DNA of 64,000 nucleotides from contig JAFGRT010000029.1 of assembly GCA_016935015.1 (NCBI GenBank), forward strand, positions 19,104 through 83,103, written 5' to 3'. Every line of letters starts with the position of its first letter. Positions within the stretch are counted from its first letter, which is position 1. The notes beneath the pieces were generated by a model. That model saw only the letters and a list, made by a program, of their open reading frames with translations, had not been told where the DNA came from and ran no database searches. This DNA is from Acidobacteriota bacterium. GTDB taxonomy: Bacteria; Acidobacteriota; JAAYUB01. This document shows positions 51,141 to 60,389 of this stretch, one piece after another. The translations under genes were made by a program, and so were the position numbers.

Positions 51141-51149
51141 ATTATACCA
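51141..51149 (-). promoter_or_regulatory. Extended -10 promoter of the glycosyltransferase at 50173-51096
   Basis: The minus strand reads TGGTATAAT, an extended -10 element, with a partial -35 match (GTGAAG) 17 bases upstream. The ATG is 44 bases downstream. Confidence 0.45.
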
Positions 51150-51249
51150 TTAAAGTACGTCCCCTTCACCCAACAACGGGCCGGATGGCGAAACCGCCGC
51201 TATCGGCCTCGGGGCCGCCGCCCCCCGTAACGGCACCGCCGGCAGACGC

Positions 51250-51278
51250 TTGACTTGCCCCCACTGACTCTCTATACT
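51250..51278 (+). promoter_or_regulatory. Sigma70-type promoter of the rightward glycan operon
   Basis: TTGACT (51250-51255) and TATACT (51273-51278) are 17 bases apart. The first gene begins 48 bases after the -10 box, and three further genes follow closely. Confidence 0.55.
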
Positions 51279-51325
51279 GCAGGTAACCTGGAGAAGCTGT
51301 TGTTATTTCGTGGCTTGGGTGTAGG

Positions 51326-52789
51326 ATGGGCGATCACAGACCGGTATCTCAAAAAGGGACAGCCTGCGTCAGTATTATCATACCGACCTACAACGCCGCC
51401 CGCTTTCTGCCGGCCGCCTTGGAGAGCATTTTCCGGCAGGATTACCCGTCGTATGAAGTGATCGCGGTGGACGATGGCTCGACAGACGAGACCGCCGCTG
51501 TCCTGCAGCCGTTTGCAGACCGAATCATCCTTTTGCGACAGCCCAATGCCGGCGTGAGCGCCGCCCGCAACCGCGGCCTGGCGGCCGCCCGGGGCGAGTG
51601 GGTCGTTTTTCTGGATGCCGATGACCAATTCTTGCCCGGCAAACTGACGGACCAGATCGCGATCTTCACCCGGCGGCAGTCCCTGGCCATGGTTCAGAGC
51701 GGCTGGCAGCTGGTGGATGAAAACGATCACTATCTCCGCACCATCGAGCCATGGCGTTTGTCTCGCCGTCTGGACCTGGAGACCTGGCTGCTTTGGAAGC
51801 CTGTTTTTCCGGGGGCGATGATGTTCCGCCGCCGGGTGGTCCAGCAAGTGGGCGGTTTCGACGAGAACCTGCGGCAAGCCGAGGATGTCGATCTGGTGCT
51901 GCGCATCGCCCTGGCCGGCGGAACCGGCGGCTGGCTCAGGAAACCGACGGTCCGTTATCGACTGCACGGCGGCAACACGATTCGGAACGGCTGGCAGCAG
52001 GCCCGGGATCTAAACCGGGTGATGGACATGTTTTTCGCCCATCCTTCTCTCCCCCGCCGCCTGCGTCGGCGCGAGGCCTACTATCGCTACTATACGTTGA
52101 CCTGGCTGGCCTGGCAGCTGCACTGTACCGGCGGCGCGGCGGACATCGGCGATTATTTGCGCCAATCCCTTGACTGGATTTTTCATTACCCCGATCGCCT
52201 GGCTGTGCTGGTCAACTGGTCCGATTACCTGGCCGACCATTGCCGGCGGGATGAGCGCTTTCCCGCCGAACTGAGCGCTTTGTGGCCGATTTTCCGCCGG
52301 GTGCTCCACTTCGATGACACGTCTTGGCGCACCGCCGCCGCGATCCTCCAGATCTGGCTGTCGGTCTGGCATCCACTCCAACGCGGGGAAACGGCCGCAG
52401 TTATCGCCGGATTGCAGTCATGTCCCGTCCAGTCGCTGGACGAATTTGTCACTTGTTCGGTTCCCATCGCCCGCTTCAGTGATCATACCACCGTGCAGAT
52501 GGTCAGTCGTTTGCGCCGCCTGCTGCGTCAGGCTGATTGGGGCCGGGCAGGACCCGGGTACCAGACAACGCCACTCTATTGGGCCGCCTTTCTCGAAGCT
52601 CTTCACGGGCGGCGAATGGGCAAGGCCTTCGCCGGTTTCTGGCGAGCGGCCCTGTTTGGGTTGCATCCACGCGCTTTCCCGTACTGGCGTCAGTACCTGC
52701 GGGAGGTCCGCCCTGCCCTCCGCAGCGCCTGGCTGCGGACCGGGCTAAATCCGGAACTGTTGGGGGATCAGGAGAATCCACGTGGATAA
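51326..52789 (+). CDS. Glycosyltransferase family 2 with long C-terminal region
   Basis: This 487-residue protein has a GT2 catalytic domain in the first 220 residues: SIIIPTYNAARFLPAAL, VDDGSTDETAAVL, VFLDADDQF and EDVDLVLRIALAG, followed by RYRLHGGNT. The remaining 260 residues are helical, rich in Trp and Arg, and of no known family; they may hold the acceptor or bind the membrane surface. The ATG at 51326 has no strong ribosome site. It is the first gene of a rightward operon and its end overlaps the ABC exporter start by eight bases. Confidence 0.9.
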   Translation: MGDHRPVSQKGTACVSIIIPTYNAARFLPAALESIFRQDYPSYEVIAVDDGSTDETAAVLQPFADRIILLRQPNAGVSAARNRGLAAARGEWVVFLDADDQFLPGKLTDQIAIFTRRQSLAMVQSGWQLVDENDHYLRTIEPWRLSRRLDLETWLLWKPVFPGAMMFRRRVVQQVGGFDENLRQAEDVDLVLRIALAGGTGGWLRKPTVRYRLHGGNTIRNGWQQARDLNRVMDMFFAHPSLPRRLRRREAYYRYYTLTWLAWQLHCTGGAADIGDYLRQSLDWIFHYPDRLAVLVNWSDYLADHCRRDERFPAELSALWPIFRRVLHFDDTSWRTAAAILQIWLSVWHPLQRGETAAVIAGLQSCPVQSLDEFVTCSVPIARFSDHTTVQMVSRLRRLLRQADWGRAGPGYQTTPLYWAAFLEALHGRRMGKAFAGFWRAALFGLHPRAFPYWRQYLREVRPALRSAWLRTGLNPELLGDQENPRG

Positions 52790-54617
52790 TATCTTGAACC
52801 AGCCCCTGCGACGACTCGCCCGCAAAATCCGAACCAACGCCCGCTGGGTGTTGCAGGTCAGCTGGGAAACCTGCCCAGGATTGATCAGCGGCCTGATCAT
52901 CGGCAAGATCCTCAACAGCGCCATGCCCGCCGCCCTGGCCTGGATCACGCGGGGGTTGATCAACGCCATCGTGGAAACCAGTCAGCAAGGCTTGCGTGAT
53001 CTCACTCCCATCGTCCCCTGGTTGGTCTATGGACTCGCCCTGGTGTTGATCAATGCCTTACTGGACTTTCTTACTGAAAACCTCAGCCGGCGATTGTCCG
53101 ACCGGATGCAGGTGCACATGGATATGCAGACACTGGAGCACTCCACCCGGCTGGACCTTTCCTGGTTGGAGGATCCCGATTTTCAGGATATCGCCCAACG
53201 CGCCAAGCAGAACACCTCGGGACAGATTGTCGGTTTTCTGACCGAATTCTTCAACCTGTTCAGCAACAGCCTCAAAATCATCGGTATCATCATTATCCTC
53301 TTTGCCATCGATCCGTTGATCGTTCTGATCACAGTCCCGACGGTACTGCCCTACCTCTGGTTCAAATGGCGGCAATCCCGGGCCCGCTTTACCAAGGAAT
53401 TCCGGCGGGCCACCCATCGCCGCTGGGCCAATTATTTCTCCTCGGTTCTAACCAATCGCCGCTATATTCCGGAGATCAAGCTGCTCCGGCTGGCCCCTCT
53501 TTTTCTTGAGCGCTACCGGGAGCTCATCCGGACGTTTATTGACGAAGACCGCCATCTGCATATGCGCAATCTGCTGGGGAACTTTGTTTTTGCTCTTGTA
53601 TTTTCCGTTTTCTTTTACCTGCTGTTCGCCCGGGTGGCCTGGCTGGTGCTTGAAGGATCACTCACCGTCGGCGACGTGGCGATTTTCGCCGGTGCCACCA
53701 AGACTTTGCGGGACATGCTCATCTCCCTGGCCGGTCACGTCGGAAAGATCATGGAATCCACGCTGTTCATCGAAAACCTGATTATCCTGTTGGGTATCCA
53801 GCCCCGCATCTGCAGCGGCGTCGGCCTGACACCGGAGCGAATCCGCGGCCGGATCGAGTTCCGGAACGTCTCCTTCGCCTACCCGGGATCACGGCGAACT
53901 GTGCTGAACAATGTGTCCCTGACCATTGAACCGGGTGAAATCGTGGCCCTGGTCGGAAAGAACGGCGCCGGAAAATCAACCCTCGTTAAACTGTTGTGCC
54001 GGCTTTACGATCCGGTGGAAGGCGCCATCCTGCTGGACGGGATTGATCTGCGGGAAATCTCCCTGGATTACCTCCATCAGCAAATCGCTGTGGTGTTTCA
54101 GCAGGCAGCCCACTTTGAGGCTTCCGCCGCCGACAATATTGCCCTGGGGAATTGGCCGGGACTGTCCGCCCGCCGGCAGGTGGAAGAGATCGGTCGGCTG
54201 GCCCAGGTCGATGAGATGATTCGCGACATGCCCGACGGCTACGATACCATGCTGGGCCGGAATTTCGGGGAATACGACCTGTCCGGCGGACAGTGGCAGC
54301 GCCTGGTGCTGGCTCGCGGCCTGGCCAAAAAAGACGCTCCCCTGCTCATTCTGGACGAACCCACCCGTACGCTGGATGCCGAGTCGGAATACCAACTCTT
54401 CTCCGAGTTCGACAAGATTGCAACCGGCCGTACGACCCTGCTCATTTCCCATCGCTTCACAACCATCAATCTGGCCCGGCAGATCGTCGTACTGGACCGG
54501 GGCCGTGTCATCGAGACCGGAACCCATCAGGAACTCCTGGAAAAGGCCGGCTACTATGCTTCGTATTATGAGCTCAAGGAACGCCACCGCCAGTTGCGCG
54601 GTCTGATGCGACTGTGA
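52782..54617 (+). CDS. ABC exporter (fused membrane and ATPase domains)
   Basis: This 611-residue half-transporter is of the MsbA/lipid-exporter layout: a six-helix membrane domain (residues about 20-330) and an ATPase domain with Walker A GKNGAGKST, signature LSGGQWQRL, Walker B LLILDEPTRTLD and H-loop ISHRF. It acts as a dimer in the inner membrane. The start is GTG at 52782, with GGAG upstream and overlapping the preceding gene. It sits among glycosyltransferase and sulfotransferase genes, so it probably exports a lipid-linked or otherwise modified glycan. No Wzx flippase or ABC-2 exporter is seen in the window. Confidence 0.92.
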   Translation: MDNILNQPLRRLARKIRTNARWVLQVSWETCPGLISGLIIGKILNSAMPAALAWITRGLINAIVETSQQGLRDLTPIVPWLVYGLALVLINALLDFLTENLSRRLSDRMQVHMDMQTLEHSTRLDLSWLEDPDFQDIAQRAKQNTSGQIVGFLTEFFNLFSNSLKIIGIIIILFAIDPLIVLITVPTVLPYLWFKWRQSRARFTKEFRRATHRRWANYFSSVLTNRRYIPEIKLLRLAPLFLERYRELIRTFIDEDRHLHMRNLLGNFVFALVFSVFFYLLFARVAWLVLEGSLTVGDVAIFAGATKTLRDMLISLAGHVGKIMESTLFIENLIILLGIQPRICSGVGLTPERIRGRIEFRNVSFAYPGSRRTVLNNVSLTIEPGEIVALVGKNGAGKSTLVKLLCRLYDPVEGAILLDGIDLREISLDYLHQQIAVVFQQAAHFEASAADNIALGNWPGLSARRQVEEIGRLAQVDEMIRDMPDGYDTMLGRNFGEYDLSGGQWQRLVLARGLAKKDAPLLILDEPTRTLDAESEYQLFSEFDKIATGRTTLLISHRFTTINLARQIVVLDRGRVIETGTHQELLEKAGYYASYYELKERHRQLRGLMRL

Positions 54618-54624
54618 AAACAGG

Positions 54625-55527
54625 ATGACGGAACAACCCGAACACCCCGATCGTTTTCATCAGCTGGTCCAGCCCCCCGTCTTCATTGTCGGTGCGGCCC
54701 GCTCCGGTACGACCTGGGTGTACGACATCATGTCGGCTCACCCGGCCGTGGCCGGCGTGTACGAATCCTGGCTGTTTACCCCCCGCGATGGCCTGCAATC
54801 ATTATTTTCCAAGGCTCACTGGCCCTTCCACCATTCGGGGCTGGGATGCATCATGACCCGCGATGAATTGCTGGCGCACATCCGCCGGCTGTCCCGAAGA
54901 CTACTCAGCCACGCCATGGAACCGCAACATACCTTTCTGGTGGAAAAGAGCCCCAACCATCTGTTTGATGTTCCGTTCATCCAGGAAGTTTTTCCTGACG
55001 CCCGATTCATCCATGTTCTCCGCGACGGCCGCGACGTCAGCGTCTCGGTCCGCGCCGCCGCCAATTCCTGGGTCCGGCCCTGGCGAGATACCTTCGGCCG
55101 ATCCATCCGTTCTTCCGCCCGCGCCTGGCGGGATGCGGTGCAGCGGGCCCACGAAGAGGCACTGCGATTGGGCGAGCGTTTTCTGGAATTGCGCTACGAG
55201 GATCTTCACGCGGATCCGCGGTCCGCTTACCGCCGCCTCTTCGACTTCAGCGGAATTCCTTATGATGAAAGGCTTCTCGAGGAGATCTATACCGTCACGG
55301 ATTTTCAGAGAAATTTCGTGGCGGATGAAACCGCCTTCCGGCGGGGCGGGCGTACCGGTGACTGGCAGTTTCGCTTCAGCCTGTGGGACGCCTGGAATTT
55401 TCACCGCCTGGCAGGACATAAACTGCTGGAACTGGGATACGAAACCCGGCGGCGTTGGTGGCTGCGCCAGTTATGGCCGCCCCGTCGGCGACCTTCCCGG
55501 CCGACATCCCCGACTCCGGCTGCCTGA
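54625..55527 (+). CDS. Sulfotransferase (1 of 5)
   Basis: This 300-residue PAPS-dependent sulfotransferase transfers sulfate to a hydroxyl or amine. The 5'-phosphosulfate loop is VGAARSGTTWVYDIM near residue 20. The 3'-phosphate site is HVLRDGRDVSVSVRAAANSW, and ELRYEDLHADPR is a further conserved segment. The C-terminus is Arg/Pro-rich. The gene follows the ABC exporter by seven bases and belongs to the same operon. The acceptor is probably a carbohydrate, given the surroundings. Confidence 0.9.
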   Translation: MTEQPEHPDRFHQLVQPPVFIVGAARSGTTWVYDIMSAHPAVAGVYESWLFTPRDGLQSLFSKAHWPFHHSGLGCIMTRDELLAHIRRLSRRLLSHAMEPQHTFLVEKSPNHLFDVPFIQEVFPDARFIHVLRDGRDVSVSVRAAANSWVRPWRDTFGRSIRSSARAWRDAVQRAHEEALRLGERFLELRYEDLHADPRSAYRRLFDFSGIPYDERLLEEIYTVTDFQRNFVADETAFRRGGRTGDWQFRFSLWDAWNFHRLAGHKLLELGYETRRRWWLRQLWPPRRRPSRPTSPTPAA

Positions 55528-55581
55528 GGCGGACGGAACGTCATTCCACGTCCGGGAAGAAATTCTGCGCAGGAGGTTGTC

Positions 55582-56367
55582 ATCATCCTGATCATCGGCG
55601 GTCATCCCCGTTCGGGGACATCCATGTTGCAGGAATTGTGCAACGGTCATCCCGACATGACCATTACGTTCGAATTCGGCAATTTCCTCCATCTTGGCCT
55701 GCCGCTGGCCCAGTACCGCCGCCGGATTCTGCGACGCCTCTGGCGGACCAAACACCGCTCGGTGCTGGCGCCGCATGCCACGCGGCCGCGGGACCGGGCC
55801 GCCTCTCTTCTCTTCGGGCTGCGATATCTCCGCGCGCTGAGACATCACGGCAATGGAGCAGTCACCGTTGAATCCGTCGGCCGGACCCTTCACCGCTTTT
55901 TCCCCGCCGTTCCCATCGTCGGCGACAAATATCCGGGCTATGTGTTCAATCTGGACTTTTTGAGCCGGCAGCCGAAATTAAGGCGCGTGATCATCTATCG
56001 CAACTGCCTGGATGTCGCCAGTTCGGCGCTGCTCCAGTACCGGACCCGCTGGCATACCAAGCCCTGGAGCCATAAGTTCGCCACCGCCGGCGACGTCGCC
56101 CGGCACTGGCTCAAAGCCATTGATTGCATGGAGCGTCATGCCGACGATCTTTTCATCATCCGCTATGAAAATCTGGTGCAAGCACCGATGGAACAAATGA
56201 AAGCCCTGGCCGAGTGGCTGGCTGTCGATCCGGCCGGCTTCCGGGCGGATAAAATCCACGCCACGAGCCTGAACAAGCACCAGCGCGGCCTGGATGACCA
56301 GGAGCGGGCGGAGGTGTTGCGGGTTGCGGGCCCCACCATCGAGCGCCTCGGTTATCGCCTCCCCTGA
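55582..56367 (+). CDS. Sulfotransferase (2 of 5) with probable non-AUG start
   Basis: This protein of about 261 residues has the phosphosulfate loop GGHPRSGTSMLQ and the 3'-phosphate segment IYRNCLDVASSALL, with RYENLVQAP later. The first ATG (55624) falls inside the loop and would cut off GGHPRSGTS, so translation must begin earlier. The frame is open back to the previous gene's stop at 55527 but contains no ATG, GTG or TTG. AGGAGG at 55571-55576 points to the ATC codons at 55582 or 55585, or CTG at 55588. An unusual start codon, or a base error in the assembly, would explain this. I give the ATC at 55582. Confidence 0.72.
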   Translation: MILIIGGHPRSGTSMLQELCNGHPDMTITFEFGNFLHLGLPLAQYRRRILRRLWRTKHRSVLAPHATRPRDRAASLLFGLRYLRALRHHGNGAVTVESVGRTLHRFFPAVPIVGDKYPGYVFNLDFLSRQPKLRRVIIYRNCLDVASSALLQYRTRWHTKPWSHKFATAGDVARHWLKAIDCMERHADDLFIIRYENLVQAPMEQMKALAEWLAVDPAGFRADKIHATSLNKHQRGLDDQERAEVLRVAGPTIERLGYRLP

Positions 56368-56394
56368 CCCGTCATCGGTGGACTGTCACTGCGT

Positions 56395-57444
56395 TTACAG
56401 TGGGGCGGAGGAATCGGAAAAGATTTGGTCGATGCCGGCCAGCAGTTCCGCCAGCCGGCGATCAATGACCGGATCCCGAAGCTCCGGCCGGGCCGGCATG
56501 ACTCGGCCGCCGGTATGGGCCGCGAGGGTCCGGCTGACCATGCGGGAAATCACGAACCGCCAGTTCTGGGGTTCCGGCAGCACCGCCAGGACCTCCTCAT
56601 CGGTCAGGCATTCATACAATTCTTCCAGATCCTCACAGCCTTGCACTTTCTTCCACAAGTGCCGACCCGCTTCGCCGGGCAGGCGACATTGGACGCGCTC
56701 CTCGTCCAGGGTCCGGAAAATGCCTGCCAGTCCACCGATCTGGGCGTTGAAAACGGACGCACCCCCCACATGATACAAGCCGGGCAATTCTAGCCAGTGC
56801 AGGGACTTTTTTTCGGATAGCAACAGCAGATTCAGCACCTTCCCCGTATCGAACTTGTTCCGTTTCAATCCCCGGCGTCGGATCCGCCATCGCCAGCGGA
56901 AAGGGATTTCTTCCCACCGCAGGCGTTCGAAGCCGATTCCGGAGCGTCGCCGCAGATCCATCACGCCGTCGTTCCGGTACACGGCGAAGTAGGTCCCGCC
57001 CAGGCAAAGTCCGTTCCGGGTGCGATGATAGCGGCCCGGCATGGCCCGGCCGGTATCGGGCAATACCTGATCGGCCTCCCGGGCCCACAGAGGTGCCCCG
57101 GTGAACACGGCGTCATGCGTCGCCAGGGCGGCTGCCAGGGACGGCATGAAATCACGGGTCACGAGGATGTCCGGATCCATGAAAGAAAAATAGTCGGATC
57201 GTTCCCGGGCCTGCAGAAAGTTGAGGGCGTCGGCATGTTTCATGATCCCGTCACCAGGCAGCGACAGGAAATCCAACCGCGGTCGATCACGGGTGAATTT
57301 TTGGATAGCCGCTGTCTCTTCGTCGGAACAGCCGTTGGCCACCAGCCGCAAACGCACATCCGACCACCGCAACAGCCCGTTCAAAAACCATCGAAACAGG
57401 TCAAAAGAGTGGGGGGTATAAATGATATGGAACGTCAAATCCAT
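56395..57444 (-). CDS. GT-A-type glycosyltransferase
   Basis: This 349-residue protein looks like a divergent GT-A glycosyltransferase. The N-terminal sheet includes MDLTFHIIYTPHS and VRLRLVANGCSDEET, and the likely metal-binding site is SFMDPDILVTRDF. LCLGGTYFAVYRNDG and LYHVGGASVFNAQIGG resemble acceptor-side elements. GGAGAG precedes the ATG at 57444; the longer frame adds 19 unsupported residues. It is opposite in direction to its neighbours and diverges from the third sulfotransferase gene. The family is less certain than for the GT2 genes nearby. Confidence 0.7.
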   Translation of the reverse strand: MDLTFHIIYTPHSFDLFRWFLNGLLRWSDVRLRLVANGCSDEETAAIQKFTRDRPRLDFLSLPGDGIMKHADALNFLQARERSDYFSFMDPDILVTRDFMPSLAAALATHDAVFTGAPLWAREADQVLPDTGRAMPGRYHRTRNGLCLGGTYFAVYRNDGVMDLRRRSGIGFERLRWEEIPFRWRWRIRRRGLKRNKFDTGKVLNLLLLSEKKSLHWLELPGLYHVGGASVFNAQIGGLAGIFRTLDEERVQCRLPGEAGRHLWKKVQGCEDLEELYECLTDEEVLAVLPEPQNWRFVISRMVSRTLAAHTGGRVMPARPELRDPVIDRRLAELLAGIDQIFSDSSAPL

Positions 57445-57575
57445 GGGGGTTCTCTCCGGTCCCGGCCTGAAAGGAGTATACCAGAACACCCGGACAGGCA
57501 CAATTCACGGTTCGGCCCAGGCGTCTGCCCCCGTACCAGGATAGCCTCCCACCCGGCACCGGTTATCCTTCCCGG

Positions 57576-57604
57576 TTGATTTTGACAGACATATCTCCTA
57601 CAAT
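57576..57604 (+). promoter_or_regulatory. Sigma70-type promoter of sulfotransferase 3
   Basis: TTGATT (57576-57581), 17-base spacer, TACAAT (57599-57604). The gene starts 83 bases after the -10 box. The shared gap also serves the divergent glycosyltransferase. Confidence 0.5.
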
Positions 57605-57686
57605 TCAGCCATTCCCTGCTGCCTGACGGAACAGGTCGAGCGCCCCGTCTTCGGGCGAAGAGTCATTCGTTGCTCCGGGAGTCGAG

Positions 57687-58493
57687 ATGCCACGACGCAC
57701 ATGGCCCATCATCATCGGCGGCTGCCTTCGTTCAGGTACCAGCCTGGCCCGCCGGCTCCTTAACGCCCACCCCCGCATTCATTGCGGGCCGGAGGTAAAA
57801 TTTTTTCGGGACTTCTACAATGATTATCCGGAAGATCCGGTTCGCCACCTGCGGTTCGCCACGTCGGCGCGGCGCATTCTGGCCGAAGAGGAACTGCTCG
57901 ACATCCTGGGCGGCGCATTTGTCCGGGTTCACCGTCAGGCGGCCAAGCGGGCCGGAAAGGTACGCTGGGCCGACAAGAATCCCGAAAACGTCCTGTATCT
58001 GAGCCAGTGGGAGCGCTTGCTCGGCGGGAAATGGCTGCTGGTGCACGTGGTCCGCAACCCCCTGGACACGCTGACTTCCATGCTGGAAGCCGAATTCCCC
58101 AAAAGCCTGCCGCCGACACTGGACGGCTGCGTGGAATTTTACGAACGGTATGTCCGGGCCGGGCACGAATTCAGCCTCCGGTTCCCGAAGCGTTCGTACT
58201 GCCTGGCCTATGAAAAACTGGTGCGTGAACCCGAATCCGTCCTGCAGGAGTGGATGCACTGGCTGGGAGAAACCATTTCTCCGGCCCAATGGCAACTCGA
58301 TCATCCGGCTCACCAGAAGGGGCTGGAGGATCCCAAGATCAGCCGCACGTCACGCATCCACGCCGACAGTGTCCGGCGGTGGTCCGACCGCCTCACGTCC
58401 GCGCAGGTGACCGTGGTCTGGGAGCGACTGGGTCCCCTCTGGCTGGCGGCGGCCGAACCGGCCGGGGCGCAGGCAGACTGGCTGGATCTCTGA
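57687..58493 (+). CDS. Sulfotransferase (3 of 5)
   Basis: This 268-residue sulfotransferase-fold protein has the phosphosulfate loop GGCLRSGTSLARRL at residue 11 and the 3'-phosphate site HVVRNPLDTLTSML, then YCLAYEKLVREPESVL. The ending of short C-terminal helices is usual. GGGAG lies seven bases before the ATG. It stands alone between two leftward genes and has its own promoter. Together with its relatives in this region it suggests several distinct sulfation sites on one product. Confidence 0.88.
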   Translation: MPRRTWPIIIGGCLRSGTSLARRLLNAHPRIHCGPEVKFFRDFYNDYPEDPVRHLRFATSARRILAEEELLDILGGAFVRVHRQAAKRAGKVRWADKNPENVLYLSQWERLLGGKWLLVHVVRNPLDTLTSMLEAEFPKSLPPTLDGCVEFYERYVRAGHEFSLRFPKRSYCLAYEKLVREPESVLQEWMHWLGETISPAQWQLDHPAHQKGLEDPKISRTSRIHADSVRRWSDRLTSAQVTVVWERLGPLWLAAAEPAGAQADWLDL

Positions 58494-58524
58494 CCGAACC
58501 GTGTCGGCCACGGCCCGCAGTCCA

Positions 58525-59355
58525 TCAACCGACCTTACCCTGGAAATAGTCCGACAGGCGGGTATCGCGCACCAGCTGCCCGTCGGCCATTCCCCGGGCG
58601 ATCTGCTGTTCGTCCAGCACCTGGGCGTCAAAATACCCTCGCAATCGCCCCTGCTTAGAGAGTTCGAACAGCTGCCGCCAGGTTCGACCGGCGTGGGGCG
58701 GCAGTTCCCGGTTCCGCTCGTAGGCGCGGCCGCCGCGGGCGATCTTGTTGGCGAACTGTTCATAGGTGCGCAGCGGAAAATGCAGAATCTCAAGGCCGGC
58801 GTCCGCCGCTGTCCGCGACAGACCGGTGCCGCGAACCCGATGATTGCCCTGGGAAACCTGGGCGTCCGGCACCGCCCGGTGGCACACTTTGGGCGGCAAC
58901 GGCCGCCCGACAGGATTGCGGGAGTCCACTTCCCGGATCAACATGGCCTCGTAAAAAGGGCCGGGTACCGAAGGCCGGGGCACGAAGTTGAACCGCCGCG
59001 CCGTTATCACGTCGGCCTGCCGGTCATAACGCCGGATGGTCTCTTTCAGGTCGCCCAAGAGAGGCCACCAAAATTCATCGGCGTCACTGTGGATCACCCA
59101 ATCCGCGGCAAATTCCTGACAAGCCAGCCGGGCCATACGGGTGACCCAGCGTCGCTGCATATACGTATCGTCTTCCTCGCGAATGACATAAACCAGTCCC
59201 CGCCGCTGGTATTTATCGAGGATCTGCGGCGTGGCGTCCGTGGACAAATTGTCGGTGACGATCACCCGGTCGACCCCCTGCGCCAGATGATAGTGGAGGT
59301 GATCATCGAGGATGTCTTCCTCATCCCGTACCAGCAGGGTCATCACCAGTTTCAT
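58525..59355 (-). CDS. Glycosyltransferase (GT2/GT92-like)
   Basis: This 276-residue protein follows the pattern of small GT2/GT92-type enzymes: MTLLVRDEEDILDDHLHYH at the start, VIVTDNLSTDATPQIL, and the DXD segment HSDADEFWWP. Near the C-terminus HFPLRTYEQFANKI is typical. GAGGAG lies nine bases before the ATG at 59355. It is transcribed leftward after the fourth sulfotransferase gene with a gap of 56 bases, so these two form a small operon. It resembles the rightward glycosyltransferase at 62678 in overall plan. Confidence 0.85.
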   Translation of the reverse strand: MKLVMTLLVRDEEDILDDHLHYHLAQGVDRVIVTDNLSTDATPQILDKYQRRGLVYVIREEDDTYMQRRWVTRMARLACQEFAADWVIHSDADEFWWPLLGDLKETIRRYDRQADVITARRFNFVPRPSVPGPFYEAMLIREVDSRNPVGRPLPPKVCHRAVPDAQVSQGNHRVRGTGLSRTAADAGLEILHFPLRTYEQFANKIARGGRAYERNRELPPHAGRTWRQLFELSKQGRLRGYFDAQVLDEQQIARGMADGQLVRDTRLSDYFQGKVG

Positions 59356-59411
59356 GAATCGTCTCCTCGGATGAGAAGGGGTTGGGTCCTTCACCCCGGC
59401 GGCTGTGCCGT

Positions 59412-60107
59412 TCAGGGGGCCAGGCTGCGTTCCCGCAGCGCCTGCCACAGCGCCAAAATATCCGGCCGGTGCACGTCCGCCAGCCAATCCGTTTCATCAT
59501 GACGAACGATCCGGTCTTCATAAAAGCCGAATTCTCCGACCGTCGTCAGACCGTAAAAGTGCAGCGCCGCCCGCACCTGCTCCCCCAGCCGGTCACGCTC
59601 CTCAAAATTGACAACGGGAAATTCGCGCTGTTGATGCAGTTGGAACAGCCGCCGGTTGTAGGTACACCACAGGTCCAGGCACTCCGGCGTGGGGATGGCG
59701 GCGTTACGCGACTGCAGGGAACGGGCTACGGACAGGGGATTGCGGATCACCCCGATCAGGTGCAGGTCCACGTCCTGCCAGAAATCCGGCAGCACCAGAA
59801 GCCGGGGATCCTTGAACGCACAGGGCCAGCGGTCATAATCCGCCAGCAACGCATCCCGCCGCCGGCGGTGCTCGGCTGTATACAGCGGCGCCACCTCCGG
59901 CGGCCGGCGCCACGAAGAGCGGTTGTGGCGCAGAATGTCGTTATGCAGATCGACGATCCGCTGATTTTCCCGGTTTCCCTTGGGGTTGTATCGATTGCGG
60001 ACGTTGACCTCACCCAAGAATACGCCCTGCTCCTCCAGCATACCGGCAATCACGGATGTACCGCTGCGATGCATCCCCGCCACCGCCAACATTGTACCGA
60101 CAAACAT
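59412..60107 (-). CDS. Sulfotransferase (4 of 5)
   Basis: This 231-residue protein is a compact sulfotransferase with loop AVAGMHRSGTSVIAGML at the very start and the phosphate-binding segment IGVIRNPLSVARSLQ. NRYNPKGNRENQRIVDLHND and FKDPRLLVLPDFW are typical of bacterial sulfotransferases acting on glycans. GGAGG stands seven bases before the ATG. It is the first gene of a leftward pair with the glycosyltransferase at 58525-59355. Confidence 0.87.
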   Translation of the reverse strand: MFVGTMLAVAGMHRSGTSVIAGMLEEQGVFLGEVNVRNRYNPKGNRENQRIVDLHNDILRHNRSSWRRPPEVAPLYTAEHRRRRDALLADYDRWPCAFKDPRLLVLPDFWQDVDLHLIGVIRNPLSVARSLQSRNAAIPTPECLDLWCTYNRRLFQLHQQREFPVVNFEERDRLGEQVRAALHFYGLTTVGEFGFYEDRIVRHDETDWLADVHRPDILALWQALRERSLAP

Positions 60108-60389
60108 CCCGGATCCTCCCGCTCTTCCGCCGTCCGGCGTTGACCGTCGTTGCCAGAGCTCATTCCGGACCGGTCATTCTTCCCTAGCATACAATTACCG
60201 GTCGTCCTTACCAAGGAAAAAGGTCTGCCCGGCGTACCCGGAGCACGTCAGAGCATGTCTGGTTTCATGCCGGCAGCACCGGTTCCGGCGGCGACCGTCC
60301 GGCGATAGTCCTTGATTTTTCTCACCAATAACCGTAAAAATGGGGAGAGCTCTGCATGGCGCCCGCTACCGGCCGGCTTCCGATGCAGG

